Below are positions 17,788 through 25,998 of a DNA stretch of 35,673 bases, piece by piece; position 1 is the first letter of the stretch; every line of letters begins with the position of its first letter. The DNA is taken from NCBI RefSeq assembly GCF_030247655.1, contig NZ_JAOTRZ010000012.1:1-35673 (forward strand), given 5' to 3'. The notes below the pieces were generated by a model, which was not told the origin of the DNA, searched no databases, and saw only the letters and a program-made list of their open reading frames with translations. The DNA comes from Trichlorobacter sp. (lineage in GTDB: Bacteria > Desulfobacterota > Desulfuromonadia > Geobacterales > Pseudopelobacteraceae). Both the position numbers and the translations under genes were made by a program.

Positions 17788-18246
17788 CTACCATTCTTTA
17801 TACGGAACTCCGTTACTTCCTACCAGCTCTGAACCGCTTTGCACATCATAGACATTGCCCTTGGGCAGCGGGATAGCTCCCACTGGCTGGGGATTGGTAG
17901 CACTGCTTTCTGGAGGAATTTCAGCAGGAGGCGGTAGTGTCACCCAGGTGTCGTTCTTTTTGGTAAACGGGTCTGTGGGAATGCCACGCAGGTACTTACG
18001 TTCAGACAGGTCTTCCAGTTTGTCGGGGTATTTGCCCTGATCGGCGTAATACTGGTCAATTGCCGAACGGATGCCGTAGAGATTTTCCTGCAGGACCGCC
18101 TCTCGGGCGCGGATCAGCGCCCACTGGTAATTGGGCACGGCAATGGCCGCCAGGATACCGATGATGCTCATGACGATCATCAGCTCAATCAGGGTAAACC
18201 CGTTTGCCCTTGTCCGGTTACCAGTCTTTATAGCTGCTGCCGTCAA
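17788..18246 (-). CDS. gspG: GspG-like major pseudopilin (second of pair)
   Basis: The longer upstream frame contains no plausible prepilin leader. A TTG at 18246 has AAGGAG exactly 6 bases upstream, inside the preceding gene, and yields a standard leader (MTAAAIKTGNRTRANG). The cleavage motif is G16 before FTLIELMIVMSIIGILAAIAVP, with glutamate at mature position 5. The C-terminal part resembles GspG (YYADQGKYPDKLEDL, then YLRGIPTDPFTKKNDTW, closing in VYDVQSGSELVGSNG and YKEW). It should be inserted in the inner membrane, processed by a prepilin peptidase encoded elsewhere, and assembled into the periplasmic pseudopilus. It overlaps the previous pseudopilin gene by 29 bases, so the two are translationally coupled. 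It is likely a homologue of the Geobacter OxpG type. Confidence 0.88.
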   Translation of the reverse strand: MTAAAIKTGNRTRANGFTLIELMIVMSIIGILAAIAVPNYQWALIRAREAVLQENLYGIRSAIDQYYADQGKYPDKLEDLSERKYLRGIPTDPFTKKNDTWVTLPPPAEIPPESSATNPQPVGAIPLPKGNVYDVQSGSELVGSNGVPYKEW

Positions 18247-18706
18247 TGGCAACTCCTTCGCTGAGTGAATAAACGTCAAATACATCTTCTTTGCCCCAAC
18301 TGGTTGCATCAGGTTGATCTACGTAGGATCGCATTCCCCACTGTGGTGGCTGGCCCGGTTGGGCCGGATTCATCGGATCAGGTGGAATGCGGCGTAAAAA
18401 TTTGCGTTTCGTTCCATACAGGCCACCAAAGTCCTCGCCTTCAACCAGCAGTTCCAATGTCTTAGGGTACCCCGATGCCTGCAGTGTGACTATGATTTTT
18501 TTCTGCTCAACCGCCTTGTCATAGGCCTTCTTGTAGTCATCTATGGCCAGGCGGATGGTTCGCAGATTACGACGCAGTTCAATCTCTTTGGTGCGTTTTG
18601 CTGTCATACGGCCAAACGGTAGTATTGCTGATGCAAGTAATGCCAGCAAGGTAACGGCTATAATCAGCTCAACCAGGGTAACCCCTTTAGTGGTCAGACG
18701 GTTCAT
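18218..18706 (-). CDS. GspG-like pseudopilin (first of pair)
   Basis: The start at 18706 overlaps the secretin stop codon (TGATG). The leader is short (MNRLTTKG), with cleavage before VTLVELIIAVTLLALLASAILP and glutamate at mature position 5. Later features match GspG-type pseudopilins: an ordered Arg/Glu helix, YPKTLELLVEG, KRKFLRRIPPDPMNP and a C-terminal VFDVYSLSEGVAIDGSSYKDW-like ending. The final YKDW echoes YKEW of the next gene, so the two are paralogues. Having two GspG-like proteins and no recognisable GspH, I, J or K set is one reason to call this machine atypical. Confidence 0.88.
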   Translation of the reverse strand: MNRLTTKGVTLVELIIAVTLLALLASAILPFGRMTAKRTKEIELRRNLRTIRLAIDDYKKAYDKAVEQKKIIVTLQASGYPKTLELLVEGEDFGGLYGTKRKFLRRIPPDPMNPAQPGQPPQWGMRSYVDQPDATSWGKEDVFDVYSLSEGVAIDGSSYKDW

Positions 18707-21039
18707 CACAGATCCGGTGTTACCGCAGATTCCGGTGGTGGCACTGCTTCCGGTGCCGGATCAGGCTCTGCCGCGGGTGGCGGTTGTGGTGGCTCTGGCA
18801 CTGGCGGTATCGGCAAAGGAACCGGTGTGGGGGTAACTGATACTGGTTGTTTTGGCAGCGGTTTGGGTACTGCCTGGGGCGGAGCAGGAATGTTCTGATG
18901 CTGTGTAGCGGGTGGTGTCATCTTAAAGGACCCGTTGGACTTTCTAACCGGCGGAGGTTGCGGTGCTTGAGTAGGCGCTGCTGATTTCATTGCTCCTGCA
19001 GGCGATGATGGTACGGGTGCTGATAGTTGCTGCGAAGGTACGGGCGCTGTTTTTAACGGCGGTGCTGGCAGAGGTGCCAGTCTGTTTGACGGTTGTGGCG
19101 GCATACCCTGTGGTGGTTGCGGTTTGATTGCCGGAACAGGCGGAGCCTTTACTGGTGGAGCTGCAGGTGCTGCGTATTCAGGCTCCTGCTCAAAGGAGGC
19201 ATAGGGTGGCGTGATCGACGGGTCATCTTCCTTGCCGGAGATAAAGGAGGTTACCTTACGTGATTGTACAGTTACTCCCCTGACCAGCCGCGGTGTAATG
19301 GCCAGAATCAGCTCGGTCTTGTCATTGTCTGTCTTGGTGTTTGACAGCAGTGGTCCGATAAGCGGGATATCACCCAGCAGAAAGATCTTCTGTTTGCTGT
19401 CGCTTTTGCTGTTGGCAATCAGGCCGCCAATCACACTGGTCTCGCCATCTTTCAGGCTTAAGACGGTATCCAGATTTCGGGTGCCGATGGTAACCACCGT
19501 GGTGGCACTGTCCTTGCCCCCCACGGTCTCGCGGGAGATGATGGAACTGACCTCAAGCCCCAGTTTGATGGAAATTTCGTTGTTCAGCTGGATGGTCGGT
19601 TCTGCATTGACCTTGACCCCCACATCCACATACTGCACGTTTACCTGCGAAGTGGTGCCGGTGGTGGCCATGGTGGTGGTGGTGATCGGTACCCTGGTGC
19701 CCACATTAAACTTGGCCTTCTCCTTGTTCTTAACCCGTAACTTGGGATTGGAAAGCACTTCACCGTTAGCCAGGGTCTTGCCAAAGTTGTACTGGGCATT
19801 GGGCACGGTGACATACCCGCCGAACACGCCGCTTTTAAATACCTGTACCAGATTGTCGACGCTGGCTTCAGTCGTCGTGGTTGTCGATGCTGAAGAGGTT
19901 GTTGTAGTATCCTTCAAGGTGGTTGCAAGAAGTTTCTGCTGACCGTTTATTTTTTTGAAGGCCCCCAGTTGTACATTGTAGTCGCTCAGCAGCAGGCCGA
20001 AATTTTTAGAATCCTTGTCGCTGATTTCAATCACCTCGACATCCAGGACAACCTCTGCATCCGGCTGGTCATTGGCCTCCAGGATCTTTTCAATCACGTC
20101 ATTTATATCACGGGTATCCCGTACCACCAGGGCATTGGCATCCTCGTTGATATACAGCCGTCGTACCTGCAGCATGGTTCTGATCAGGTTGGCCGCCTTC
20201 TTGGCATCCAGGTGGTTCAGGTGGAAGGTGCGCAGCTGCATATCCTGATACTGCTTGGTCTTTTCTGCACTGTGGGGATAAATCAGAACGGTGGTCTCAT
20301 TCAACACCTTATGTCCCAGTTTGTACATGCCGGCCAGCAGGTCGGTTGCCTGCTGAAAGGTGGCATTTTCCAGGGTAATGGTGACACTCTGGTCCTTTAC
20401 ATCCGGGTCAAAGATAAAGTTGATACCTGAAAGTTGGGAAACCACCGAGAAGATATCCTTCAGGCGAGTTTCGCGGAAACGCAGGGTGATCGGTTGCTTT
20501 GATTTTAGTTGCAGTTCGAACCCGTCAAGCTTTGATTTACGCAGCCCGGCTATCCGCAGTGCTGCAGTGGCATACTCCTTGTTCTCTGCGGCAAGATCCA
20601 GGGCACGTCCATAGGCGGTGGCTGCTTCCCGCAGTTTGTTGCCTTTTTCCAGTGCCAGACCTTCCTGATAGGCGGCAGCTGCATCCCGTAACCGGATGGC
20701 GTTGGTTGCCTTCTGGACAAGGCGGGGCTGACTGCCGTCAAGACCTGCAGCGGTTTGATAGGCGGTTACGGCACCAGCATAGTTGCCTGCCTTCACCAGG
20801 GCGTCTCCTTCCTGCTCACGCCCCTTGGCCGCAGCCATGCGGGTATTCAGGAATTTCATCCGGTATTCAGATTCATCCGGGGCATGCTTGACCGCCTCGG
20901 CGTAGCGGTACATCGCCTCTTCCAGTTTGCCCTGTTCTTCCAGATCCTTACCCTCATTGTAGTTCTTGCGGGCGGCAGAACAGCCGGAAAGTGCCATCAG
21001 GGTAACGAGTGCAACAATTATGTACAGTGGTCTGGTCAT
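18706..21039 (-). CDS. gspD: T2SS-like secretin lipoprotein with proline-rich tail (secretin 1)
   Basis: The ATG at 21039 (MTRPLYIIVALVTLMALSGC) has GGAG upstream and gives a lipoprotein signal with Cys20 in the lipobox LSGC. The 777-residue protein has TPR-like repeats (about residues 25-180, including EEAMYRYAEAVKHAPDE), a secretin/TonB short N-terminal domain (about 205-275), an N1-type domain (LNHLDAKKAANLIRTML, about 285-345), and the secretin pore domain (GVFGGYVTVPNAQYNFGKTL to ELILAITPRLVR). The last 150 or so residues are rich in Pro, Ala and Gln. It would form the outer-membrane gate of the machine encoded around it. It follows the PilP/GspC-like gene and precedes the pseudopilins. 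Its core is almost identical to the second secretin at 26437-28809. Confidence 0.95.
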   Translation of the reverse strand: MTRPLYIIVALVTLMALSGCSAARKNYNEGKDLEEQGKLEEAMYRYAEAVKHAPDESEYRMKFLNTRMAAAKGREQEGDALVKAGNYAGAVTAYQTAAGLDGSQPRLVQKATNAIRLRDAAAAYQEGLALEKGNKLREAATAYGRALDLAAENKEYATAALRIAGLRKSKLDGFELQLKSKQPITLRFRETRLKDIFSVVSQLSGINFIFDPDVKDQSVTITLENATFQQATDLLAGMYKLGHKVLNETTVLIYPHSAEKTKQYQDMQLRTFHLNHLDAKKAANLIRTMLQVRRLYINEDANALVVRDTRDINDVIEKILEANDQPDAEVVLDVEVIEISDKDSKNFGLLLSDYNVQLGAFKKINGQQKLLATTLKDTTTTSSASTTTTTEASVDNLVQVFKSGVFGGYVTVPNAQYNFGKTLANGEVLSNPKLRVKNKEKAKFNVGTRVPITTTTMATTGTTSQVNVQYVDVGVKVNAEPTIQLNNEISIKLGLEVSSIISRETVGGKDSATTVVTIGTRNLDTVLSLKDGETSVIGGLIANSKSDSKQKIFLLGDIPLIGPLLSNTKTDNDKTELILAITPRLVRGVTVQSRKVTSFISGKEDDPSITPPYASFEQEPEYAAPAAPPVKAPPVPAIKPQPPQGMPPQPSNRLAPLPAPPLKTAPVPSQQLSAPVPSSPAGAMKSAAPTQAPQPPPVRKSNGSFKMTPPATQHQNIPAPPQAVPKPLPKQPVSVTPTPVPLPIPPVPEPPQPPPAAEPDPAPEAVPPPESAVTPDL
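19286..19860. repeat. near-identical secretin core, copy 1
   Basis: This segment matches 27046-27620 with only scattered, mostly silent differences at the base level. The encoded stretch of about 210 residues shows only two substitutions by eye. The flanks of the two secretin genes are clearly diverged. Confidence 0.85.
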
Positions 21040-21114
21040 ATCATCTCCACAAATAAAAACTTCATCTTCCCGCCTTTCGCTTTCAGCCTCCAGCCTTCCG
21101 CTTCCAGCTTCAGT

Positions 21115-21142
21115 CTTCATCCTTCATCCTTCATCCTTCATC
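21115..21142. repeat. four tandem copies of a 7-bp unit (CTTCATC)
   Basis: CTTCATC is repeated four times without change. On the sense (minus) strand this reads GATGAAG repeated, in the 110-base gap between the PilP/GspC-like stop and the secretin start. It is followed by degenerate GGAAGCTGAAGG-like units to about 21065. The number of heptamers could vary by slippage. Confidence 0.9.
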
Positions 21143-21149
21143 CTTGCCT

Positions 21150-21710
21150 TCACCGCATTGCCAACGACATCTCATCCCCGTCATCAGCACGCAGTACCAA
21201 TCTGTCATCGGTGATGGCCGTCACTTTGTAGCCGCTAATCAGGCTGTCACCCAGACGAATCAGCTTGATCTGGCCTCCCTTGGACAGAAATGCCACCTGT
21301 TTGCCCTGTTTTTTCAGTAGCCCCAGTGATTTATACTGTGCCAGTTCTGTACGGGCCAGTTCCTGAGGCGTTGGTGGTGGTGGCGGCGGGGGAGGTGGGG
21401 GTGGTTTGATGGCTGCCGCTTTTTTTGCGGCAATCCTGGCCTCAATAACCTGCAGCGGTATGAAAAGATCCCGCTTGATACGTACTTCAGCCTGTTCCGG
21501 CTCTGGCAGTGCCAGAGGCTGGTAGGGTGTTGGCAGCGCAGTTGTTGTTACAGCAGGTTTTGCTGTCGGTGCCGGGCGAGAAACTGCTGTTTTGTCGGCT
21601 GTTGGCCGGGGGGAGGCAACTTTTTGCCGGGGAGTGCGAAACCAGGCATAGACCAGTGAAAGGATAAAAAAGGTCAGAAGTATGGCCAGCAGCTGTTTTT
21701 GGCGGTTCAT
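21150..21710 (-). CDS. PilP/GspC-like inner-membrane linker protein
   Basis: The start at 21710 overlaps the PilO stop (ATGA). The 186-residue bitopic protein has an N-terminal membrane anchor (LLAILLTFFILSLVYAWF), a Pro/Ala-rich periplasmic stretch with a run of about eleven prolines, and a C-terminal beta domain (FLSKGGQIKLIRLGDSLISGYKVTAI, then LVLRADDGDEMSLAM). The small beta domain resembles the PilP/GspC homology region, which touches the secretin N-domains and links the inner-membrane complex to the outer-membrane gate. Its position just before the secretin gene agrees. The lack of an N-terminal lipobox and the presence of a transmembrane anchor are closer to GspC than to lipoprotein PilP. 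Confidence 0.8.
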   Translation of the reverse strand: MNRQKQLLAILLTFFILSLVYAWFRTPRQKVASPRPTADKTAVSRPAPTAKPAVTTTALPTPYQPLALPEPEQAEVRIKRDLFIPLQVIEARIAAKKAAAIKPPPPPPPPPPPTPQELARTELAQYKSLGLLKKQGKQVAFLSKGGQIKLIRLGDSLISGYKVTAITDDRLVLRADDGDEMSLAMR

Positions 21711-22255
21711 AGCTGCTTCTCCTGCAGGTAGATGGTGAGTTGAAGATCTAGTACGACTTTTTCAAGGACCGCATCAGAGGTGCTGAAAGAGGCGCTATCA
21801 AGGGTGGATATGCCGTCAAGCCGCTCAAGGTCACCGATCAGGCGTTTCAGGCCAGGGTAGCTGCCACTGGCTGAACAGGTCATGGTGTAGGCCAACAGGC
21901 CGTTAAGGTCAGTCTTTCTGACTTTGTAACTCATACCACCCGGTGTGACGCCGCGCAGTGCCATGAAATCCAGAATTTCACTAATCACTCGGGGGAATTC
22001 ATGCCGGTACGGAATGGTTGCGTAGAGTTGCTGCAACTGTTCTTTATCGCGCTGGTAGCTGTCGGCACGCTGGGCTTCTGCACGGGGAGCGGTCATACGC
22101 CGTTTACTGTTCCAGTCTGATTGCAGCTGCGCCAATTGGCTGCTTTGGCGAAAGGCGGCATACCAGAGCGAACAGCACAAAAGCAGTGCCAGCAGCAGTG
22201 CTGTTACTAGTATGCGATTTTCACGCAGTATCTGTAGTACCAGTGCTTTTCTCAT
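21707..22255 (-). CDS. pilO: PilO/GspM-like inner-membrane protein
   Basis: The ATG at 22255 overlaps the PilN stop as ATGA; an ATG at 22267 lacks this coupling and a ribosome site. The 182-residue protein has one transmembrane helix (ILVTALLLALLLCCSLWYAAF), then a coiled-coil region (SSQLAQLQSDWNSKRR to RDKEQLQQLYATIPYR). A ferredoxin-like PilO domain follows (FPRVISEILDFMALRGVTPGGMSYKV, then YPGLKRLIGDLERLDGISTLDSASF). In pili and T2SS this type of protein pairs with PilN/GspL in the inner-membrane platform. Confidence 0.87.
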   Translation of the reverse strand: MRKALVLQILRENRILVTALLLALLLCCSLWYAAFRQSSQLAQLQSDWNSKRRMTAPRAEAQRADSYQRDKEQLQQLYATIPYRHEFPRVISEILDFMALRGVTPGGMSYKVRKTDLNGLLAYTMTCSASGSYPGLKRLIGDLERLDGISTLDSASFSTSDAVLEKVVLDLQLTIYLQEKQL

Positions 22256-22800
22256 GGGCCTTCCCATCCCATGGAAATTGCAAATTTGATGCCGCCAGGT
22301 GCTCCCGGCATATCTTTTTGCTGGCTGTTTTCAGTTGAAAGTAGGGTAGGAGCCTTAATACCGCTGGTGCTGCCCAGCCGCTCCAGCAGATCCGTGAGCA
22401 GTGCCAGGCTGCGTACACGTCCTTCCAGCTTAACGGTTTTGTCTTTTTGGTCAGGATTTATCGCTGTATAGGCAACACCATTGGGGGTGGCCTGTTCCAG
22501 CAGATCCAAAAGTGCCCGTTGGGAATTGCGGCGTTGGGCCAGAATGTTGTTAAGGGAGCTTAGTTGCTGGCTATGCAGGTTGAATTCTTTTTCGGCTACT
22601 CCTGATGGAGGTGCAACAAGTCGTTTGTCAAGAACGCTGATCTCTGCTGAAAGTTTTTTTGAATCATCCTGATACCCTGTCAGTTGCCTGACACCAAGGG
22701 TACAAAGGAGAAGCAGCAGAGCGAGTATGCACAATAATACGGCCTTGAATCGGCTACGGTTGTAATAACGGCGGGTGGCAAGGTTAATGGTTGTCTGCAT
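22252..22800 (-). CDS. pilN: PilN/GspL C-terminal-like inner-membrane protein
   Basis: The start at 22800 shares one base with the PilM stop (TGATG). The 182-residue protein has the short cytoplasmic N-terminus that docks PilM (MQTTINLATRRYYNRSR), one transmembrane helix (AVLLCILALLLLLCTLGV), a coiled coil, and a ferredoxin-like domain (LLDLLEQATPNGVAYTAI, then KTVKLEGRVRSLALLTDLLERL). INL(A/L) near the N-terminus is the PilN signature for PilM binding. With PilM it replaces the fused GspL of standard T2SS. Confidence 0.87.
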   Translation of the reverse strand: MQTTINLATRRYYNRSRFKAVLLCILALLLLLCTLGVRQLTGYQDDSKKLSAEISVLDKRLVAPPSGVAEKEFNLHSQQLSSLNNILAQRRNSQRALLDLLEQATPNGVAYTAINPDQKDKTVKLEGRVRSLALLTDLLERLGSTSGIKAPTLLSTENSQQKDMPGAPGGIKFAISMGWEGP

Positions 22801-23720
22801 CAGGCAGCCCCGACGGCAGCACCAATAGCAGCGCTGGCTTGAAACAGCTGGTGTGGGGAGATACTGAGTTCTGCCCCGAAATCAACCAGTGATTCGAGAG
22901 CAATCATGGTCGGTGGAGTACCGCGTGTTTCGGTTAACAACGCGGTAAGAGATCCATTATGGGGGGCTGCAAAGGCATGGTAGGTTCCGGGCAGGATGCC
23001 GCCATAAGTATGCCGGGCAGCTGATAGAGATGCTGCCAGTTCACGGCGCAGCAGCCCGGTTTGCTCTGGTCCAGGTGGTACTGTTTTGACCCGGTAGAAA
23101 ATCGGCTTGGCATCAGACAGTGCAACGGTACCAAGGGCATTATCGTAAAGGGTAATGATCTGGCCTGTCTCTATGGGCTGGCGATCAAGCAACCTCAAGA
23201 GGTGCAGTGTATGAAAACCGATCCGTGCCGGTTGCAGTCCTGCCTCCTGAGCCAGTTCTTCGTACTGTTGGATCACCGTGCGATGCGCCAGAGCCACCAT
23301 CAGATCAGTGCTGCCGTCCTGCCGACGCTCCAGAAGTTGAAAATCAAGCTGCAGGAGTTCCGGGTCCATGCCCAGTCGTTTGGCCAGTTTCCAGCGAATC
23401 ACATCGGTCGCCTCGTCACGGGTTTTCCATGGTTCATCAAGGTGTGTCAACAGCAGGATACCGGCGTTGTCAGGTAGTGAAAGTGCTATCCGGCGGGTAG
23501 ACAGATTGAGGCTACCCCAGGCCTCACGGAGTGAGGCGACAAAGGCTGCCGGTTGCAGCACCTGAGCTTCTTTCAGGCTGGGTTGAAGGGTGTTGGCGGG
23601 GAGCGTGGTGCGGGTTGCACGTTGCAGTACGGTTCTGCCGGCAGAGCAGGAGAGCATGACAGCTGCTATGCCGCCGTGACTGATCTCAATACCGATTGCT
23701 TTTCGCTGCAACAGTCCCAT
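22800..23720 (-). CDS. pilM: PilM-like actin-fold protein, first gene of the secretion operon
   Basis: 306 residues with an ASKHA/actin-like fold as in PilM and the cytoplasmic half of GspL. Supporting segments are the opening KAIGIEISHGGIAAVML, RRIALSLPDNAGILLLTHL, VIRWKLAKRLGMDPELLQLDFQLL and LITLYDNALGTVALSD-like strands before the C-terminus. It starts a run of genes with overlaps of 1 to 4 bases (PilM, PilN, PilO, PilP/GspC-like). Upstream on the minus strand, TTGACA at 23786-23791 could be a -35 box, but no good -10 follows. The preceding cytochrome gene ends in a hairpin, so the operon needs its own promoter. Confidence 0.87.
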   Translation of the reverse strand: MGLLQRKAIGIEISHGGIAAVMLSCSAGRTVLQRATRTTLPANTLQPSLKEAQVLQPAAFVASLREAWGSLNLSTRRIALSLPDNAGILLLTHLDEPWKTRDEATDVIRWKLAKRLGMDPELLQLDFQLLERRQDGSTDLMVALAHRTVIQQYEELAQEAGLQPARIGFHTLHLLRLLDRQPIETGQIITLYDNALGTVALSDAKPIFYRVKTVPPGPEQTGLLRRELAASLSAARHTYGGILPGTYHAFAAPHNGSLTALLTETRGTPPTMIALESLVDFGAELSISPHQLFQASAAIGAAVGAA

Positions 23721-23819
23721 AGTGCCCCGGATGGCCTGTTTGGCCGTATTGTGTAAGGTCTATCAGTACCATTCAAGTCTGCCGGTGTCAATCCGGCGGC
23801 TGCGTATAAATCAGGACTG

Positions 23820-23851
23820 AAAAGGAAAGCCCGCCGGAGAACCGGCGGGCT
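23820..23851 (-). terminator. terminator after the multiheme cytochrome
   Basis: A perfect 10-bp G/C-rich stem (AGCCCGCCGG and CCGGCGGGCT, 4-base loop, 23828-23851). It is followed on the minus strand by CCTTTTCAG, a short T-run, about 26 bases past the cytochrome stop. Confidence 0.75.
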
Positions 23852-23877
23852 GATAAATAGGTGGTTCGCCTCAGTTG

Positions 23878-25998
23878 TTACTTGGTGGTTTTCAAGCCGC
23901 GCTCGGCTGCTCTGCTGAAGTTGTGGCAGAAGGAACAATCATACTTTCTGTCGGCCACATGCTTGCTGTGTACCTTGGTGAAGCTCAGACTGTCTTCGCT
24001 GCCGTGGCATTGGACGCAGACGACGGATTCTGATGCCTTCAAAGCGTAGCCCATCGACTTCAGGTTCATCTGTGTTGCCGGTACGCTGGTGGTGCCGTGG
24101 CAGGCAGTGCATTGCAGGGCATTGGCCTTGGGTGCCACGGTATGGTTCAGCATCTGGTACTCGTCTGCTTTCACCATGGTGTAGGGGTCTCCTGGATTTA
24201 GGCCCATGTTGGTCAGGCCGGACTGAATCGCAGCTGCAACATCAGCTGTCTTAAAGTAGACCGAGGTATTCAGGGCGATCAGTTTGCCGCTGGCGGTGTG
24301 TATCGGCTGGGTTGAAGTTTTGTACTTGAACGGATACAGCTTGGTGTTGGCGGTATTGATGCCACCGTTGGGACGGCTGATCTTGTAGTTGCCGGTAGCC
24401 GGGTCTTTTACTGCTACATCATGCAGGTCATAGACCCAGGAACTACCGTCAAAGAAGGCATAGACCGGCTTCAGGTTATTGGCGCGGACAACGGTCGGCT
24501 CCCAACGGTTATTGGCCACTGACCACTCCGGGGCTGCCCAGGTACGGTCAGTTTCTGTGGACTGATCACCAAAACCGGTCACGGTGTCCAGTACGGCATC
24601 CGCTGCTTTTCTGCCGTAAGCCGGAATGTGGCAGGTCTGGCAGGCCACCCGCTTCAGGTGGGTGTTGATGGCAGTGGTGACATGCCCTGCATTAAGGGCA
24701 GCCTTGTTACTGTGGCAGCTACTGGTAGCGCAACCAACGGTTACAGTGCTGTCCGTGGGGCGGAGATCTGAACCGCGACCGGCCACATGGTGATTGGTGG
24801 TGGTGTGACACTGCTGACAGCTCAGGTTGGCGCCGGTGGTGGCCATATGGACGTCGTAGTTGCGATCAGTGGTGGTGCCGTTGATCATGGCCAGATCCCC
24901 ACGCTTAAGGGCATCGCCGCCGCCACCTTTGGCATGGCACTGCAGACAGTTTGATTTAACCGGCTTGTGCAGGGTCTGTACGGCCTGATCCATTGAAATA
25001 GTCATGTTGGTCGTGTCTGGTTCAAACAGGCCGGTGGTGCTGTTGCGAACCCGTTTATAGTCTTTTTGGTGGCAGACCAGACAGTCAATATTTCTGGTGG
25101 CATCAGCAATCGTGCCCGGCTTGGCACCGGCGCCGATATGGCATGAACCGCAGCCGTTCCAGTTACCCAACGTGTTGATACAGTAGGCGTTGACTGCCGT
25201 ATTCAGCTTGCCGCCGGTTACACCCGGCTTGTTGCTGATCTTGTCGTAGGGTGACTCCCACTTGTAATGGACCGAACCGGCAAGATCGGTGGCCTGTTTG
25301 GTGTGGCACTGCAGGCACATGGTGACGCCGGTGTAGGTCAGGTTGGCGTGGGGACCGCTGCCGCCGGTTGAGCTGATGGTGTAGGTGGCGGTCTTTACGG
25401 CCTCATTGTTGCCGGCTGTGTCGCGGGCAAAGTACTTCAGCGTAGTGGTGGCGCTAATGGTAAGTGCCGTGCTGTATTTTGCCGAAGCGGTGGTTGGTGT
25501 GCTGCCGTTGGTGGTGTAGTAGATGGTGGCTGCTTCGTTGGCAGTCAGCCTGACTGACTGTGCCGTGGTATAGTTGCCGCCTGCCGGAGAAACAGAGGTG
25601 ACCGGTGCGGTTGTATCAGCGGTGCTGGTTGCGACCTGTGGATAGCTGTAGGCCGTTCTCTTATTGTCATTAGATTCAAACTCACCACGGACTTCATACC
25701 TGCCGGTCCTGGCAGAACCTGAGAGTTTGTAGGCATAGGTGTATTTGCCGCTGCCTGCATTGTTCATCCTGGTCTTCACCAGCTCTTTGCCGGATGAGTC
25801 CTTGATTCTGACCTCTCGTTTGCTGGGGGAGGTGATACCGGTGCTGTCTTTTTTGAAGACCGCCGTGATGTTCATAGTCTGACCAGGGGCATAGCTGGTC
25901 TTGTCGGTAGTGATGGTCAGGGTGTAGCTGGCTGCTGAGGCTATTGTCGTGACAGCCAGGGTCACGACAAAACAGACCAGACCGGACAGATTCTTCAT
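23878..25998 (-). CDS. exported multiheme c-type cytochrome with Ig-like and chitobiase-type domains
   Basis: The start at 25998 has AAGGAG 7 bases upstream. The 706-residue protein has a signal peptide (MKNLSGLVCFVVTLAVTTIASA), then a beta domain (residues about 24-125, TDKTSYAPGQTMNITAVF), then a chitobiase/beta-hexosaminidase C-terminal-like domain (TANEAATIYYTTNGSTPTT, ending YFARDTAGNNEAVKTATYTI). The haem region holds nine CxxCH motifs plus one CX4CH (CATSSCH), so about ten haems, with several extra histidines as possible distal ligands. Geobacter cytochromes of this build are thought to act in extracellular electron transfer. Expression appears controlled by a GEMM riboswitch at 26186-26300 and a promoter with three repeats upstream. 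The gene sits between the two secretin loci, which may be coincidence or may indicate that it is exported by them. Confidence 0.93.
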   Translation of the reverse strand: MKNLSGLVCFVVTLAVTTIASAASYTLTITTDKTSYAPGQTMNITAVFKKDSTGITSPSKREVRIKDSSGKELVKTRMNNAGSGKYTYAYKLSGSARTGRYEVRGEFESNDNKRTAYSYPQVATSTADTTAPVTSVSPAGGNYTTAQSVRLTANEAATIYYTTNGSTPTTASAKYSTALTISATTTLKYFARDTAGNNEAVKTATYTISSTGGSGPHANLTYTGVTMCLQCHTKQATDLAGSVHYKWESPYDKISNKPGVTGGKLNTAVNAYCINTLGNWNGCGSCHIGAGAKPGTIADATRNIDCLVCHQKDYKRVRNSTTGLFEPDTTNMTISMDQAVQTLHKPVKSNCLQCHAKGGGGDALKRGDLAMINGTTTDRNYDVHMATTGANLSCQQCHTTTNHHVAGRGSDLRPTDSTVTVGCATSSCHSNKAALNAGHVTTAINTHLKRVACQTCHIPAYGRKAADAVLDTVTGFGDQSTETDRTWAAPEWSVANNRWEPTVVRANNLKPVYAFFDGSSWVYDLHDVAVKDPATGNYKISRPNGGINTANTKLYPFKYKTSTQPIHTASGKLIALNTSVYFKTADVAAAIQSGLTNMGLNPGDPYTMVKADEYQMLNHTVAPKANALQCTACHGTTSVPATQMNLKSMGYALKASESVVCVQCHGSEDSLSFTKVHSKHVADRKYDCSFCHNFSRAAERGLKTTK

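Noticed and set aside
19211-19942. Long plus-strand open frame opposite secretin 1, with a similar 243-codon frame opposite secretin 2 at 26993-27724
   Set aside because: Both are antisense to intact secretin cores. They resemble each other only because the sense DNA is nearly identical, and no ribosome site or exported or domain features are seen.
21040-21120. N-terminal extension of secretin 1 (MKTEAGSGRLEAESERRED)
   Set aside because: This is translation of the purine-rich spacer; the ATG at 21039 has a ribosome site and a proper lipoprotein signal.
21115-21142. Possible CRISPR-like repeat
   Set aside because: Units are 7 bp in direct tandem with no spacers, so it is a simple-sequence repeat.
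23757-23791. Promoter for the PilM operon based on TTGACA at 23786-23791
   Set aside because: No acceptable -10 box follows at a normal distance; mentioned under the PilM gene only.
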